Source: Ferirhizobium litorale
Lineage (GTDB): Bacteria; Pseudomonadota; Alphaproteobacteria; Rhizobiales; Rhizobiaceae
Assembly (NCBI GenBank): GCA_030028905.1
Contig: JALDYZ010000017.1
Coordinates: forward strand, 28,085-92,084
Direction: 5' to 3'
DNA: 64,000 nucleotides
In this document: positions 9,453-19,152 of the stretch, in pieces
Position numbering within the stretch: position 1 is the stretch's first letter
Layout of the letters: each line of letters starts with the position of its first letter
The notes under the pieces: generated by a model
Databases searched by the model: none
What the model was told of the DNA's origin: nothing
The model's input: the letters and a program-made list of their open reading frames with translations, nothing else
Program-made: the position numbers and the translations under genes

Positions 9453-10088
9453 TCAGCCGTACACCCCGCGCACCAGACGCTTGACGGCAACAACGATCTT
9501 GTCCCAATCCTTCTGGGACTTGAGCTGTATCCCGGAAAACTGCCCGGCGGTTGCGGCTGAGAGCACGAGATGCTGGATCGCGGCGAAGACGAGCGCATTG
9601 ACAGCAACCGTATCGACGCCCTTCGGCGGCACCAGCGTGCCCTTCATGCGGTCAAGCCAGTGCCCCAGCGCCTTCGACCGGGCTTCGGCAAGCCGCCGGA
9701 CAACCTCGGACTTTTCGGAAACCTCCCAAGCGATGATGCGGCAAACCAGCGGGTCCTCGCGCAGTGCTTCGAGATAATAAAGTGCGAGCCGCTCCATCAG
9801 GTCGCCATAGGTCAGCAGGAACATGCCGCCGGTATCTTCCGGTATCCTGTCCTTGACCCAACTGCCGAGCTCGGTGCCGATAGCCTCGACCAGTCCGTCG
9901 AGCCCGCCGAAGTAGCGGTAGATCAGCTGCTTGTCGAAACCCGCTTCGCGGGCGACCGCATTGATGCCGAAGCCCTGGAACCCCTCTTCCGCCAGCAGCC
10001 TCTTGGCTGCCGAAAGAATCGCCTTTTCCGTCTGTGACCGGTCGCGAATACGTTTTTCCGGTTCCGTCATCCGGACGATTGCGTCCAT
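9453..10088 (-). CDS. TetR/AcrR family transcriptional regulator
   Basis: This 211-residue repressor has an N-terminal TetR helix-turn-helix. The segments AILSAAKRLLAEEGFQGFGI and INAVAREAGFDKQLIYRYFG (about residues 23-61) form the DNA-binding domain. The rest is an all-helical ligand domain of unknown specificity. An AGGG-rich ribosome site lies before the ATG at 10088. It is 131 bp downstream of the acyl-CoA dehydrogenase gene on the same strand, so it may control that gene; this is inference from position only. Confidence 0.9.
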   Translation of the reverse strand: MDAIVRMTEPEKRIRDRSQTEKAILSAAKRLLAEEGFQGFGINAVAREAGFDKQLIYRYFGGLDGLVEAIGTELGSWVKDRIPEDTGGMFLLTYGDLMERLALYYLEALREDPLVCRIIAWEVSEKSEVVRRLAEARSKALGHWLDRMKGTLVPPKGVDTVAVNALVFAAIQHLVLSAATAGQFSGIQLKSQKDWDKIVVAVKRLVRGVYG

Positions 10089-10219
10089 CCCTTTACCCTC
10101 TCAACTCGCACGTAGCCTGCAAGTCACTGGCCGGTGATGGGCGCAATGGCAAGAACGGAAACGACGAACACCGGGGTTCCCGACCTATTGTCTGTGGATG
10201 ACTGGTGCTGCCGGCAGCC

Positions 10220-11878
10220 TCAGGCGGATGCGGGATAGAGAAGATCGACGATGTATCCGGCATCGAACCGGGCGTCGAGCATGCCGTAGGTCGAGCGCCA
10301 GCCGGCGGCGAGGCGCGTTTCCAGGAAGGCATCGGCAATCTTTCCGGCGCCAAGGCGGTAGAGTTCGGCGGCGGCCGCGGCGAGCGCCAACTGCTCGACC
10401 AGCATGCGCGCGGCCCCTTCATCACGTTCGCAAAGTGCCATCGCTGCCCGCAGCACGGCGATCGTCTTCTTCCCCGACGGGCCGAGATCGCGGGCAAGAC
10501 CGGCAAAGACGGTCTCGAACAGATCGCGACCGCGGTTGAGCACGCGCAGAACGTCGAGCGCCATCACATTCCCCGAGCCTTCCCAGATGGCGTTCACCGG
10601 CGCTTCCCGGTAGTGCCGAGCGATCGGGCGTTCCTCGATGTAGCCGCTGCCGCCGATGCACTCCATCGCCTCGTAGATCAGCGCCGGCGCCATCTTGCAG
10701 CACCAGTATTTCGCAACCGGTGTCATCACCCGCGCATAGGCTGCATCCTCGACGCTGTCGCGCGCCTTGTCGAAGGATTCCGCCAGACGGAAGGCCAGCG
10801 CCGTCGCCGCCGCCACATCGAGCGCCATGTCGGCGAGCACCCGGGTCATGATCGGCTGGGTGATGAGCATTTTTCCGAAGACACTGCGGCCGCGGGCAAA
10901 GTGCACCGCTTCGGCGAGCGACGCGCGCATGATCCCCGCCGAAGCGAGGGCGCAATCGAGACGGGTCAGTGTCACCATGTCGAGGATCGTGCGGACACCG
11001 CCGTCGGGCGTGCCCAGCAGGAAGCCGAACGTATCGGTAAATTCCACTTCGGCCGAGGCATTGGAGCGGTTTCCAAGCTTGTCCTTCAGCCGCTGGAACT
11101 GCAGGCCGTTGGCTGAGCCGTCCTCGAGCAACCGGGGAACGAGGAAGCAGCCGATCCCTTCATTCGTCCGCGCCAGCATCACGAACGCATCGCTCATCGG
11201 CGCCGACATGAACCACTTGTGGCCGGAAAGGCGGTAGATCCCCTCACCCACCCGCTCTGCGGTCGAGCGATTGGCGCGGACGTCGGTGCCGCCCTGCTTC
11301 TCGGTCATCCCCATGCCGATCGTCACGGCGGACTTCTGCATGGCGGGCTTGTTGGCCGAATCGTACTTGCGCGAAAGGATCCGCGGCGCCCAATCCTTCT
11401 GCACCTTGGGCGAGGCCATCAGCGCCGCGACCGAAGCACTCGTCATCGTCAGCGGGCAGAGATGGCCGCTTTCCAGCTGGGCGGTAAGATAGAAGCGTGC
11501 CGCGCGGATCTTGTGGGCCTGCCCCTTGGCTTCGGGCTCGGCCTGTCCGTCCCAGACCGAAGAGTGCAACCCGCTTGCCATCGAACGGCGCATCAGCGCA
11601 TGCCATGCCGGGTGGAATTCGACCACATCCAGGCGTTCTCCGCGTGGCCCGTGGGTTCTGAGCTTCGGCACGCCTTCGTTTGCCATGCGCGCCAGTTCCT
11701 GCGCCTCGGGCGAGGTGACATAGCGCCCCGTCACATCGAGTTCGTCGCGCAGCGTGCGATGCAGGCCGGAGGTCAGGTCGACGATCAGCGGATCGGATCG
11801 ATAGGCGTTGATACCGGACCAGAGTTTCGGCTGGTTCAGTTCGGCGAGTTTTTCTTCAGTCCGATTCGTCTGGGTCAT
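10220..11878 (-). CDS. AidB-like acyl-CoA dehydrogenase
   Basis: The protein is 552 residues, close in length to E. coli AidB (about 540), and belongs to the FAD-dependent acyl-CoA dehydrogenase superfamily. AidB is induced in the adaptive response to alkylation. Recognisable parts are the N-terminal AidB extension (HPAWHALMRRSMASGLHSSVW near residue 89), the FAD region GMGMTEKQGGTDVRANRSTA, and the C-terminal CIGGSGYIEERPIARHYREA and IWEGSGNVMALDVLR. The catalytic reaction in vivo is uncertain in this subgroup. It is divergent from pyrB. A TetR gene follows on the same strand. An isovaleryl-CoA dehydrogenase annotation is possible, but the long N-terminus favours AidB. Confidence 0.85.
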   Translation of the reverse strand: MTQTNRTEEKLAELNQPKLWSGINAYRSDPLIVDLTSGLHRTLRDELDVTGRYVTSPEAQELARMANEGVPKLRTHGPRGERLDVVEFHPAWHALMRRSMASGLHSSVWDGQAEPEAKGQAHKIRAARFYLTAQLESGHLCPLTMTSASVAALMASPKVQKDWAPRILSRKYDSANKPAMQKSAVTIGMGMTEKQGGTDVRANRSTAERVGEGIYRLSGHKWFMSAPMSDAFVMLARTNEGIGCFLVPRLLEDGSANGLQFQRLKDKLGNRSNASAEVEFTDTFGFLLGTPDGGVRTILDMVTLTRLDCALASAGIMRASLAEAVHFARGRSVFGKMLITQPIMTRVLADMALDVAAATALAFRLAESFDKARDSVEDAAYARVMTPVAKYWCCKMAPALIYEAMECIGGSGYIEERPIARHYREAPVNAIWEGSGNVMALDVLRVLNRGRDLFETVFAGLARDLGPSGKKTIAVLRAAMALCERDEGAARMLVEQLALAAAAAELYRLGAGKIADAFLETRLAAGWRSTYGMLDARFDAGYIVDLLYPASA

Positions 11879-11945
11879 ACGGGGCTTCTAGCGGAAATCG
11901 TTTGAAATTGCAGGGGATCAAAACCGCAATCGTCTTAGCATGCGC

Positions 11946-11974
11946 TTGCTCCCTGCGCAGCCAGTCTTTATAGA
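11946..11974 (+). promoter_or_regulatory. Predicted sigma70 promoter of pyrB-pyrC'
   Basis: TTGCTC (11946-11951) and TATAGA (11969-11974) are separated by 17 bp. The start site would be near 11981, leaving a leader of about 23 bases with an AGGAGG ribosome site at 11991-11996. Such a short leader leaves no room for a UTP-sensing attenuator. Confidence 0.55.
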
Positions 11975-12003
11975 CCGCGCAGACCATTCTAGGAGGCAGG
12001 TTC

Positions 12004-12942
12004 ATGGCCACTTTCCCCCACCGCCACCTCATAGGCATCAAGGGCCTCACGGAACAGGACATCACCTTTCTGCTCGACAAGGCCGACGAAGCGGTGAAGA
12101 TCAGCCGTCAGCGGGAGAAGAAGACCTCCACGCTTCGCGGTCTGACGCAGATCAACCTGTTTTTCGAGGCATCCACCCGCACTCAATCGTCTTTCGAGCT
12201 TGCAGGCAAGCGCCTCGGCGCCGACGTGATGAACATGTCGGTCGGCAATTCCTCGGTCAAGAAGGGCGAAACGCTCATCGACACGGCGATGACGCTGAAC
12301 GCCATGCATCCGGACGTGCTTGTCGTGCGGCACTCGTCGGCAGGCGCTGCGGCTCTGCTGGCGCAGAAGGTGTCCTGCTCGGTAATCAACGCCGGCGACG
12401 GCGCGCATGAGCATCCGACCCAGGCGCTTCTCGACGCGCTGACCATCCGCCGCGCCAAGGGCAAGCTGTCGCGCATCATCGTGGCGATCTGCGGCGACGT
12501 GCTCCATTCGCGCGTGGCGCGCTCCAACATTATCCTGCTCAACGCCATGGGCGCCCGGGTGCGCGTCGTCGCGCCTGCCACGCTGCTTCCCGCCGGCATC
12601 GCCGACATGAGCGTCGAGGTCTACCACGACATGAAGGAGGGCCTGAAGGATGCCGACGTGGTGATGATGCTTCGCCTCCAGCGCGAGCGCATGTCCGGGT
12701 CATTCGTGCCCTCGGTGCGCGAATACTTCCGTTACTACGGCCTCGATGCCGAAAAGCTCGCCTATGCTAAGGAGGGCGCCCTCGTCATGCATCCTGGTCC
12801 GATGAACCGCGGCGTGGAGATCGCTTCAGAAGTCGCCGACGGACCGCAAAGCGTGATCGAGCAGCAGGTGGAAATGGGTGTCGCCGTACGCATGGCGGTC
12901 ATGGAAGCACTGCTGACGCAGAACCAGGAGGCGCTCGCATGA
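12004..12942 (+). CDS. pyrB: Aspartate carbamoyltransferase catalytic subunit
   Basis: PyrB (312 aa) makes carbamoyl-aspartate from carbamoyl phosphate and aspartate, the committed step of pyrimidine synthesis. The carbamoyl-phosphate motif [18 protein letters not shown] starts at residue 57. [11 protein letters not shown] near residue 115 and the [19 protein letters not shown] segment are family markers, and the aspartate loop region is in [10 protein letters not shown] strong AGGAGG ribosome site precedes the ATG. The stop overlaps the start of the dihydroorotase-like gene (ATGA), as in the pyrBC' operons that encode class A ATCase, where an inactive DHOase is a structural partner. Confidence 0.97.
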   Translation: MATFPHRHLIGIKGLTEQDITFLLDKADEAVKISRQREKKTSTLRGLTQINLFFEASTRTQSSFELAGKRLGADVMNMSVGNSSVKKGETLIDTAMTLNAMHPDVLVVRHSSAGAAALLAQKVSCSVINAGDGAHEHPTQALLDALTIRRAKGKLSRIIVAICGDVLHSRVARSNIILLNAMGARVRVVAPATLLPAGIADMSVEVYHDMKEGLKDADVVMMLRLQRERMSGSFVPSVREYFRYYGLDAEKLAYAKEGALVMHPGPMNRGVEIASEVADGPQSVIEQQVEMGVAVRMAVMEALLTQNQEALA

Positions 12943-14228
12943 GCAACACGGTCGTCCTCAACAACGTCCGCATCATCGACCCTTCCCGCGAGTTGGACGA
13001 GGTTGGAACCATCATCGTCGAGAACGGCCGGATCGTTGCCGCAGGTACCGACACCAGGAACCAGGGCACACCGGAAGGTGCGACAGTGCGCGACTGCACC
13101 GGTCTCGTCGCCACGCCCGGCCTGGTGGATGCGCGGGTCTTCGTCGGCGAACCGGGCGCCGAGCACCGCGAGACGATCGAATCCGCAAGCCGTTCTGCGG
13201 CGGCCGGCGGCGTCACCTCTTTCATCATGATGCCCGACACCGATCCGGTGATCGACGATATCGCCCTGGTGGAATTCGTGCTGAAGACAGCCCGCGACAA
13301 GGCGGTCGTCAACGTCTATCCGGCTGCGGCCCTGACCAAGGGGCTCGCCGGCGAGGAGATGACCGAGTTCGGCCTCATGAAGGAAGCCGGCGCTGTGACC
13401 TTTACAACCGGTCGCGAGACAATCCACGATACGGTGATGCTTCGCCGTGCCCTGACCTACGCGCGCGAGTTCGACGCGGTGATTTCCTGCGAGACCCGCG
13501 ACAAGTATCTCGGCGCCAACGGAGTCATGAACGAGGGCCTGCTTGCGAGCTGGCTCGGGCTCTCCGGCATTCCCAAGGAGGCCGAGATCATTCCGCTCGA
13601 GCGCGACCTGCGCATTGCAGGGCTGACCAAGGGCCGCTATCACGCCGCCCAGATCTCGGTCCCGGAATCGGCGGAGGCAATCCGCGCCGCCCGCGCGCGA
13701 GGGGGCAACGTCACTTGCGGCATCTCGATCAACAACCTCGCGCTCAACGAAATCGACATCGGCGAGTACCGCACCTTCTTCAAGCTTTCGCCGCCGCTGC
13801 GTTCGGAAGACGACCGGATGGCAATGGTCGAGGCGCTCGCCGACGGAACCATCGACATCATCGTTTCCTCGCATGATCCGCAGGATGTCGACACCAAGCG
13901 CCTGCCCTTTGCCGATGCGGCGGACGGCGCCGTCGGGCTGGAGACCTTGCTCGCCGCGGCGCTTCGGCTCCATCATAGCGGCCATGTCAGCCTCATGCGC
14001 CTGATCGACGCGATGTCCACGCGCCCGGCCAAGATCTTCGGCCTCGACGCAGGTACCCTGAAAGCCGGCGCGAAAGCGGACATCACGCTCATTGATCTCG
14101 ACGAACCATGGCTGGTATCCAAGGATTCACTGTTGTCACGCTCCAAGAACACGCCGTTCGAGGATGCGCGCTTCAGTGGTCGCGCGGTTGCAACCTATGT
14201 CGCTGGACGCCTCGTCCATTCTCTTTGA
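12939..14228 (+). CDS. pyrC': Dihydroorotase-like protein, probably catalytically inactive (PyrC')
   Basis: The protein is 429 residues with the amidohydrolase (dihydroorotase) fold: N-terminal [15 protein letters not shown], central TIM barrel, C-terminal [16 protein letters not shown]. The metal motif D-x-H-x-H-x-R is changed to D64-A-R-V-F-V-G, so both zinc histidines are missing. The later HCED-type motif reads ISCETRD, and the catalytic aspartate loop usually written ATDHAPH reads SSHDPQ. These changes fit the non-catalytic PyrC' proteins known in Pseudomonas, which hold the ATCase dodecamer together. The gene overlaps pyrB by 4 bp. An active dihydroorotase should exist elsewhere in the genome. 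Confidence 0.88.
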   Translation: MSNTVVLNNVRIIDPSRELDEVGTIIVENGRIVAAGTDTRNQGTPEGATVRDCTGLVATPGLVDARVFVGEPGAEHRETIESASRSAAAGGVTSFIMMPDTDPVIDDIALVEFVLKTARDKAVVNVYPAAALTKGLAGEEMTEFGLMKEAGAVTFTTGRETIHDTVMLRRALTYAREFDAVISCETRDKYLGANGVMNEGLLASWLGLSGIPKEAEIIPLERDLRIAGLTKGRYHAAQISVPESAEAIRAARARGGNVTCGISINNLALNEIDIGEYRTFFKLSPPLRSEDDRMAMVEALADGTIDIIVSSHDPQDVDTKRLPFADAADGAVGLETLLAAALRLHHSGHVSLMRLIDAMSTRPAKIFGLDAGTLKAGAKADITLIDLDEPWLVSKDSLLSRSKNTPFEDARFSGRAVATYVAGRLVHSL

Positions 14229-14255
14229 ACGTCATCACCGTTTCCGGGGGGACAC

Positions 14256-14873
14256 GTGAACGAAATCCTGTCATGGCAAGTCGGCATTCCTGCCGCATTC
14301 GGGATCGCCTGTCTCGGCTATCTCCTCGGTTCCATACCGTTTGGCCTGCTCCTGACGCGCATGGCCGGGCTCGGCGATGTGCGCAAGATCGGCTCAGGAA
14401 ACATCGGCGCCACCAATGTCCTGCGCACCGGCAACAAGAAGCTCGCTGCCGCAACCCTGTTGCTCGACGCCTTCAAGGGCACGGCCGCCGTCTGGATCGC
14501 CCACTATCTGTTCGGCCAGGATGCTGGCCTGATCGCCGGCTTCTTTGCCTTCCTCGGCCATCTGTTTCCCGTATGGCTCGGGTTCAAGGGCGGCAAGGGT
14601 GTCGCGACCTATATCGGCATCCTGCTCGGGATTGCGCCGGCCATGGTGCTGGTCTTTGCGTTCATCTGGCTGGCGATTGCCTATCTCAGCCGTTATTCGT
14701 CCCTATCCGCTCTGGTTGCAACACTTGTCATTCCGGTTGTATTGTGGATACTGGGCCAGGAAAAGATGACCCTGGTCATGGCGGCCATGACCATCATCAC
14801 CTGGTGGAAACACAAGGCCAATATCGAACGGTTGATCCTGGGGACGGAAACCAAGATCGGACAAAAGGGATAG
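14256..14873 (+). CDS. plsY: Glycerol-3-phosphate acyltransferase PlsY
   Basis: PlsY (205 aa) is an inner-membrane enzyme. It transfers an acyl group from acyl-phosphate to glycerol-3-phosphate, the first step of phospholipid synthesis. Conserved motifs are [20 protein letters not shown] with [14 protein letters not shown] (motif 1), the [20 protein letters not shown] segment (motif 2) and the late [16 protein letters not shown] (motif 3). Five or so hydrophobic segments are visible. The start is a GTG at 14256 preceded by a G-run ribosome site. It lies 27 bp after pyrC' and 7 bp before dprA, so the three are probably co-transcribed. Confidence 0.95.
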   Translation: MNEILSWQVGIPAAFGIACLGYLLGSIPFGLLLTRMAGLGDVRKIGSGNIGATNVLRTGNKKLAAATLLLDAFKGTAAVWIAHYLFGQDAGLIAGFFAFLGHLFPVWLGFKGGKGVATYIGILLGIAPAMVLVFAFIWLAIAYLSRYSSLSALVATLVIPVVLWILGQEKMTLVMAAMTIITWWKHKANIERLILGTETKIGQKG

Positions 14874-14880
14874 TCAGCGA

Positions 14881-16032
14881 ATGCTGAACGGCAGCGCAAG
14901 ACAATCAGGGTTTGCGCTGACGGACAAGCAGAGGCTCGCCTGGCTCCGACTGATCCGAAGCGAGAATGTCGGGCCTTCGACCTTTCGTGATCTCATCGAT
15001 CACTTCGGATCTGCCGAAGCTGCGCTCGATGCATTGCCGGAACTGTCACAGCGCGGCGGCTCGCGTCGTTCCGTACGGGTCTGTTCTATCGCGGAAGCCG
15101 AGCGGGAGATCGATATCGCTCGGAAAACCGGCGCCAGATTCGTCGGCATCGGCGAGGCGGATTACCCTGTCTACCTCAGACAAATCGATGCCGCACCGCC
15201 GCTGCTCGCCATGAGGGGCAATCCCCAAGTCGCCGCCCGTCCTTCGATCGGCATCGTCGGTTCGCGCAACGCCTCGATCAGCGGTGCAAAGATTGCGGCG
15301 ATGATCGCGCGCGATGCCGGGCGCGCCGGTTATGCGGTCATCTCCGGCCTAGCGCGGGGGATCGATACGGCCGCGCATCAGGCAAGCCTCGATACCGGGA
15401 CGATCGCCGCGATGGCGGGCGGTCTCGACCAGCCCTACCCTCCCGAAAACCGTGGCCTGCTCGAGGACATAGGAAACGGTGCCGGGCTTGCGATCAGCGA
15501 GATGCCGTTCGGATGGGAACCGCGGGCGCGCGACTTTCCCCGTCGCAACCGGCTGATCGCCGGCGCTTCCCTTGGCCTCGTGGTTGTCGAGGCGGCCCTG
15601 CGTTCCGGCTCGCTGATAACCGCTCGCCTGGCCGCAGAATACGGAAGGCTGGTTTTTGCCGTGCCCGGTTCGCCGCTCGATCCGCGCTGCCAGGGCACGA
15701 ACGGCCTTTTGAAAGATGGCGCGATTGTCACGACCGGCGTAGGTGACGTACTGGAGGCATTGGCACCGATCTCCCGTCCGGATCTCTTTTCCGAACCGCA
15801 CGAAAGCGAAGTCTATGGAGACGGCATAGTATCGGATGCCCACCCGCCGAATGACGACGATCGTGGTCGCCTGGTTACAGCCCTCGGACCGACACCCGCG
15901 GAAATCGATGACGTTATTCGATATACCGGCCTTGCGCCGTCATCCGTCTATCTGTTGCTTCTCGAGCTGGATCTGGCCGGACGCCTGCAGCGCCATAGCG
16001 GCGGCATGGTCTCACTGACCCTTGCGGATTGA
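14881..16032 (+). CDS. dprA: DNA-processing protein DprA
   Basis: DprA (Smf; 383 aa) binds incoming single-stranded DNA and loads RecA in natural transformation, and occurs also in bacteria not known to be competent. The Rossmann-like core is clear: SIGIVGSRNASISGAKIAA, VISGLARGIDTAAHQASL, TIAAMAGGLDQPYPPENRGL and RDFPRRNRLIAGASLGLVVVEA. A winged-helix C-terminal domain (TPAEIDDVIRYTGLAPSSVY) follows. The N-terminal 80 residues resemble a SAM/HhH region. The stop lies within the end of a short convergent gene, with 21 bp overlap. Confidence 0.95.
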   Translation: MLNGSARQSGFALTDKQRLAWLRLIRSENVGPSTFRDLIDHFGSAEAALDALPELSQRGGSRRSVRVCSIAEAEREIDIARKTGARFVGIGEADYPVYLRQIDAAPPLLAMRGNPQVAARPSIGIVGSRNASISGAKIAAMIARDAGRAGYAVISGLARGIDTAAHQASLDTGTIAAMAGGLDQPYPPENRGLLEDIGNGAGLAISEMPFGWEPRARDFPRRNRLIAGASLGLVVVEAALRSGSLITARLAAEYGRLVFAVPGSPLDPRCQGTNGLLKDGAIVTTGVGDVLEALAPISRPDLFSEPHESEVYGDGIVSDAHPPNDDDRGRLVTALGPTPAEIDDVIRYTGLAPSSVYLLLLELDLAGRLQRHSGGMVSLTLAD

Positions 16033-16218
16033 GATCGAGCGCTTGCCTGCCTGAACGTCGCCCGCCTCGACGAAAGCCATTTCTATAAGGTAGCACAGCA
16101 TGTCGGCACCCTCGTTCTGCGCCACTTGCCGCAGTTCCCCCAACATCTGGCGAATGTAGGCAATGTTCTCCTGCGAGCGGTGACCAACTTCTTCGCCACT
16201 TGCAACCCTGGAGGCCAT
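16012..16218 (-). CDS. Small conserved hypothetical protein
   Basis: This is a 68-residue cytoplasmic protein of unknown function. It starts MASRVASGEEVGHRSQENIA and has a predicted amphipathic helical core (YIRQMLGELRQVAQNEGADM) ending with a basic tail. A ribosome-like site is not obvious, but the reading frame has normal codon use and lies alone before topA on the opposite strand. It overlaps the last 21 bp of dprA. Such short proteins are found at this place in related rhizobia as I recall, which favours a real gene. Confidence 0.6.
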   Translation of the reverse strand: MASRVASGEEVGHRSQENIAYIRQMLGELRQVAQNEGADMLCYLIEMAFVEAGDVQAGKRSISIRKGQ

Positions 16219-16479
16219 GTCTCATCCCTATTGAACAGTGCGGGGGAAATCGCAAAAAACAACTTGAGCGTTACATCGGCAAAACGATAGCGCATTTATC
16301 TGTAATTGCAATAGTCGCAACATCCCGCCATAGTTGCATTACGTTGTACGCGAGAATTTCGGGGCACGCCTCTTGACCGCGACGCAATCACTGTCCATGT
16401 CGGAAGCCATAAAACCGGTAAACGGCTTCCTATTGCCCGACCGGCCGGTTGAGGCAACCTCATTTTTTAGAGAAGCGGT

Positions 16480-19149
16480 ATGAATGTTGTGGTGGTAGAG
16501 TCGCCTGCGAAGGCGAAGACGATCAACAAGTATTTGGGTCCAGGATACACGGTTCTTGCCTCCTTCGGTCACGTGCGCGACCTGCCGGCCAAGGATGGTT
16601 CGGTGCTGCCCGACCAGGATTTCGAAATGCTCTGGGAGGTCGACGGAGCTTCCGCAAAGCGGATGAAAGACATTGCCGACGCGGTGAAATCCTCCGACGG
16701 TCTCTTTCTCGCGACCGACCCGGATCGCGAAGGCGAAGCCATCTCCTGGCACGTGCTCGACCTCCTGAAGAAAAAACGCGTCCTTGGCGACAAGCCCGTC
16801 AAGCGCGTGGTCTTCAACGCCATCACCAAGAAGGCAGTGCTGGATGCCATGGCCAATCCGCGTGACATCGATGTCCCGCTGGTCGACGCTTATCTCGCCC
16901 GCCGCGCCCTCGACTATCTTGTCGGCTTCAATCTTTCGCCGGTGCTGTGGCGCAAACTGCCGGGCGCACGTTCCGCCGGACGCGTCCAATCGGTCGCGCT
17001 TCGCCTGGTGTGCGATCGCGAGTCTGAAATCGAGCGCTTCGTATCCGAAGAATACTGGAACATCTCGGCCCTGCTGCGCACACCGCGTGGCGACGAGTTC
17101 GAGGCTCGCCTGGTCTCCGCCGACGGCAAGCGCCTGCAGGCGAAATCGGTCGGCGACGGAGAGGAAGCCAACCGGCTGAAGACTCTGCTCGAAGGTGCGA
17201 GCTATGTCGTCGATACCGTCGAGGCCAAGCCGGTCAAGCGCAACCCTTCGCCGCCGTTCACCACATCGACACTGCAGCAGGCTGCCTCTTCCAAGCTCGG
17301 CTTCTCTGCATCGCGCACCATGCAGGTCGCGCAGAAGCTTTATGAGGGCATAGACATCGGCGGCGAAACCGTCGGTCTCATCACCTATATGCGTACCGAC
17401 GGCGTGCAGATGGCGCCGGAGGCCATCGACGCGGCGCGGCGCGCCATCGGCGAGCAGTTCGGCGATCGCTACGTTCCGGAAAAAGCCCGCTTCTACTCCA
17501 CCAAGGCGAAGAACGCACAGGAAGCGCACGAAGCCATCCGCCCGACTGACTTCAATCGCAACCCCGACAAGGTGCGCCGTTTCCTCGACGGGGACCAGTT
17601 GCGACTCTACGACCTCATCTGGAAGCGCGGCATCGCCAGCCAGATGGCGTCGGCCGAAATCGAGCGCACCACCGTCGAGATCCTTGCCGACAACAGCGGC
17701 AAAAAGGCAGGTCTCCGCGCCGTCGGATCCGTGATCCGTTTCGACGGCTTCATTGCCGCCTACACCGACCAGAAGGAAGATGGCGAACAGGCCGACGGTG
17801 ACGACGAGGACGGTCGTCTTCCCGAGATCAATGCCCGCGAGAAGCTGGACAAGGAAAAGATCAACGCCAGCCAGCACTTCACCGAGCCGCCACCGCGCTA
17901 TTCGGAAGCGACCCTCATCAAGAAGATGGAAGAACTCGGCATCGGCCGGCCTTCGACCTATGCGGCAACGCTCGCTACCCTGCGCGACCGCGACTATGTC
18001 ACGATCGACAAGCGCAAGCTGGTGCCCCAGGCCAAGGGTCGCCTCGTGACGGCCTTCCTGGAAAACTTCTTCACCCGCTACGTGGAGTATGACTTCACCG
18101 CGGATCTCGAAGAAAAGCTCGACCAGATCTCCGCCGGCGAACTCAACTGGAAGGATGTGCTGCGCGAATTCTGGACGAACTTCTTCGCCCAGATCGAGGA
18201 CACCAAGGAACTGCGCGTCACCAACGTGCTCGACGCGCTCAACGAAGCGCTGGCGCCGCTCGTCTTCCCCAAGCGCGAAGACGGCTCCGACCCGCGCATC
18301 TGCCAGGTCTGCGGCACCGGCCAGCTTTCGCTGAAGCTCGGCAAGTACGGGGCTTTCGTCGGCTGCTCCAACTATCCGGAATGCAACTATACCCGCCAGC
18401 TCTCCTCGGAGGGTGGCGCCGAGGCCGACGCTGCCGGCAACGAGCCGAAAAGCCTCGGCAAGGACCCGTTGACCGACGAGGAAATCACGCTGCGCAGCGG
18501 GCGGTTCGGCCCCTATGTCCAGCGTGGCGACGGCAAGGACGCAAAGCGCGCCTCGCTACCGAAGGGCTGGAAGGTCGAAGACATCGACCACGAGAAGGCG
18601 CTCGCACTGCTGTCCCTGCCCCGCGACGTCGGCCAGCATCCGGAAACCGGCAAGATGATCTCGACCGGCATCGGCCGCTACGGACCGTTCGTCCTGCATG
18701 ACGGCAGCTACGCCAATCTTGAGTCGGTCGAGGACGTTTTCACCATCGGCCTCAACCGGGCGGTGACTGTGCTCGCGGACAAGCAGACGAAAGGCCCCGG
18801 CGGTCGGTCGCGAAGCACGCCGGCGGCGCTGAAGGAACTGGGCGACCACCCGGACGGCGGCGCGATCACCGTTCGCGACGGCCGTTTCGGCCCCTACGTC
18901 AACTGGGCCAAGGTCAATGTGACATTGCCGAAGGGCAAGGACCCGCAGTCGATCACCGTCGAGGAAGCGCTGGCGCTCATCGCCGAGAAGAGCGGCAAAT
19001 CGGGCTCGAAGACCAAGGCCAAGAGCACCAAGGCTGCCAAGACGACAAAGGCAGTTGCGGCAAATGGCGACGGGGACACCAAGAGCGCGACCAAGGCCAA
19101 GACCGCAGCCAAGCCGAAGGCAAAAGCCACAGCAAAGAAGAAGAGCTGA
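16480..19149 (+). CDS. topA: DNA topoisomerase I
   Basis: This type IA topoisomerase (889 aa) relaxes negative supercoils. The TOPRIM domain is in residues 1-120, with VVESPAKAKTINKYLGPGY and the acidic triad FLATDPDREGEAISWH. The active-site tyrosine is Y303 in ITYMRTDG. A zinc-ribbon-like segment (CQVCGTG...CSNYPECNY) is followed by repeats of the RFGPYV type, and the protein ends in a long Lys/Ala tail that would bind DNA. The rnr gene follows after 3 bp, so the two are co-transcribed. Confidence 0.97.
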   Translation: MNVVVVESPAKAKTINKYLGPGYTVLASFGHVRDLPAKDGSVLPDQDFEMLWEVDGASAKRMKDIADAVKSSDGLFLATDPDREGEAISWHVLDLLKKKRVLGDKPVKRVVFNAITKKAVLDAMANPRDIDVPLVDAYLARRALDYLVGFNLSPVLWRKLPGARSAGRVQSVALRLVCDRESEIERFVSEEYWNISALLRTPRGDEFEARLVSADGKRLQAKSVGDGEEANRLKTLLEGASYVVDTVEAKPVKRNPSPPFTTSTLQQAASSKLGFSASRTMQVAQKLYEGIDIGGETVGLITYMRTDGVQMAPEAIDAARRAIGEQFGDRYVPEKARFYSTKAKNAQEAHEAIRPTDFNRNPDKVRRFLDGDQLRLYDLIWKRGIASQMASAEIERTTVEILADNSGKKAGLRAVGSVIRFDGFIAAYTDQKEDGEQADGDDEDGRLPEINAREKLDKEKINASQHFTEPPPRYSEATLIKKMEELGIGRPSTYAATLATLRDRDYVTIDKRKLVPQAKGRLVTAFLENFFTRYVEYDFTADLEEKLDQISAGELNWKDVLREFWTNFFAQIEDTKELRVTNVLDALNEALAPLVFPKREDGSDPRICQVCGTGQLSLKLGKYGAFVGCSNYPECNYTRQLSSEGGAEADAAGNEPKSLGKDPLTDEEITLRSGRFGPYVQRGDGKDAKRASLPKGWKVEDIDHEKALALLSLPRDVGQHPETGKMISTGIGRYGPFVLHDGSYANLESVEDVFTIGLNRAVTVLADKQTKGPGGRSRSTPAALKELGDHPDGGAITVRDGRFGPYVNWAKVNVTLPKGKDPQSITVEEALALIAEKSGKSGSKTKAKSTKAAKTTKAVAANGDGDTKSATKAKTAAKPKAKATAKKKS

Positions 19150-19152
19150 CCC

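Noticed and set aside
11975..12003. Possible attenuator or riboswitch in the pyrB leader.
   Set aside because: The leader is only about 23 bases, too short for either.
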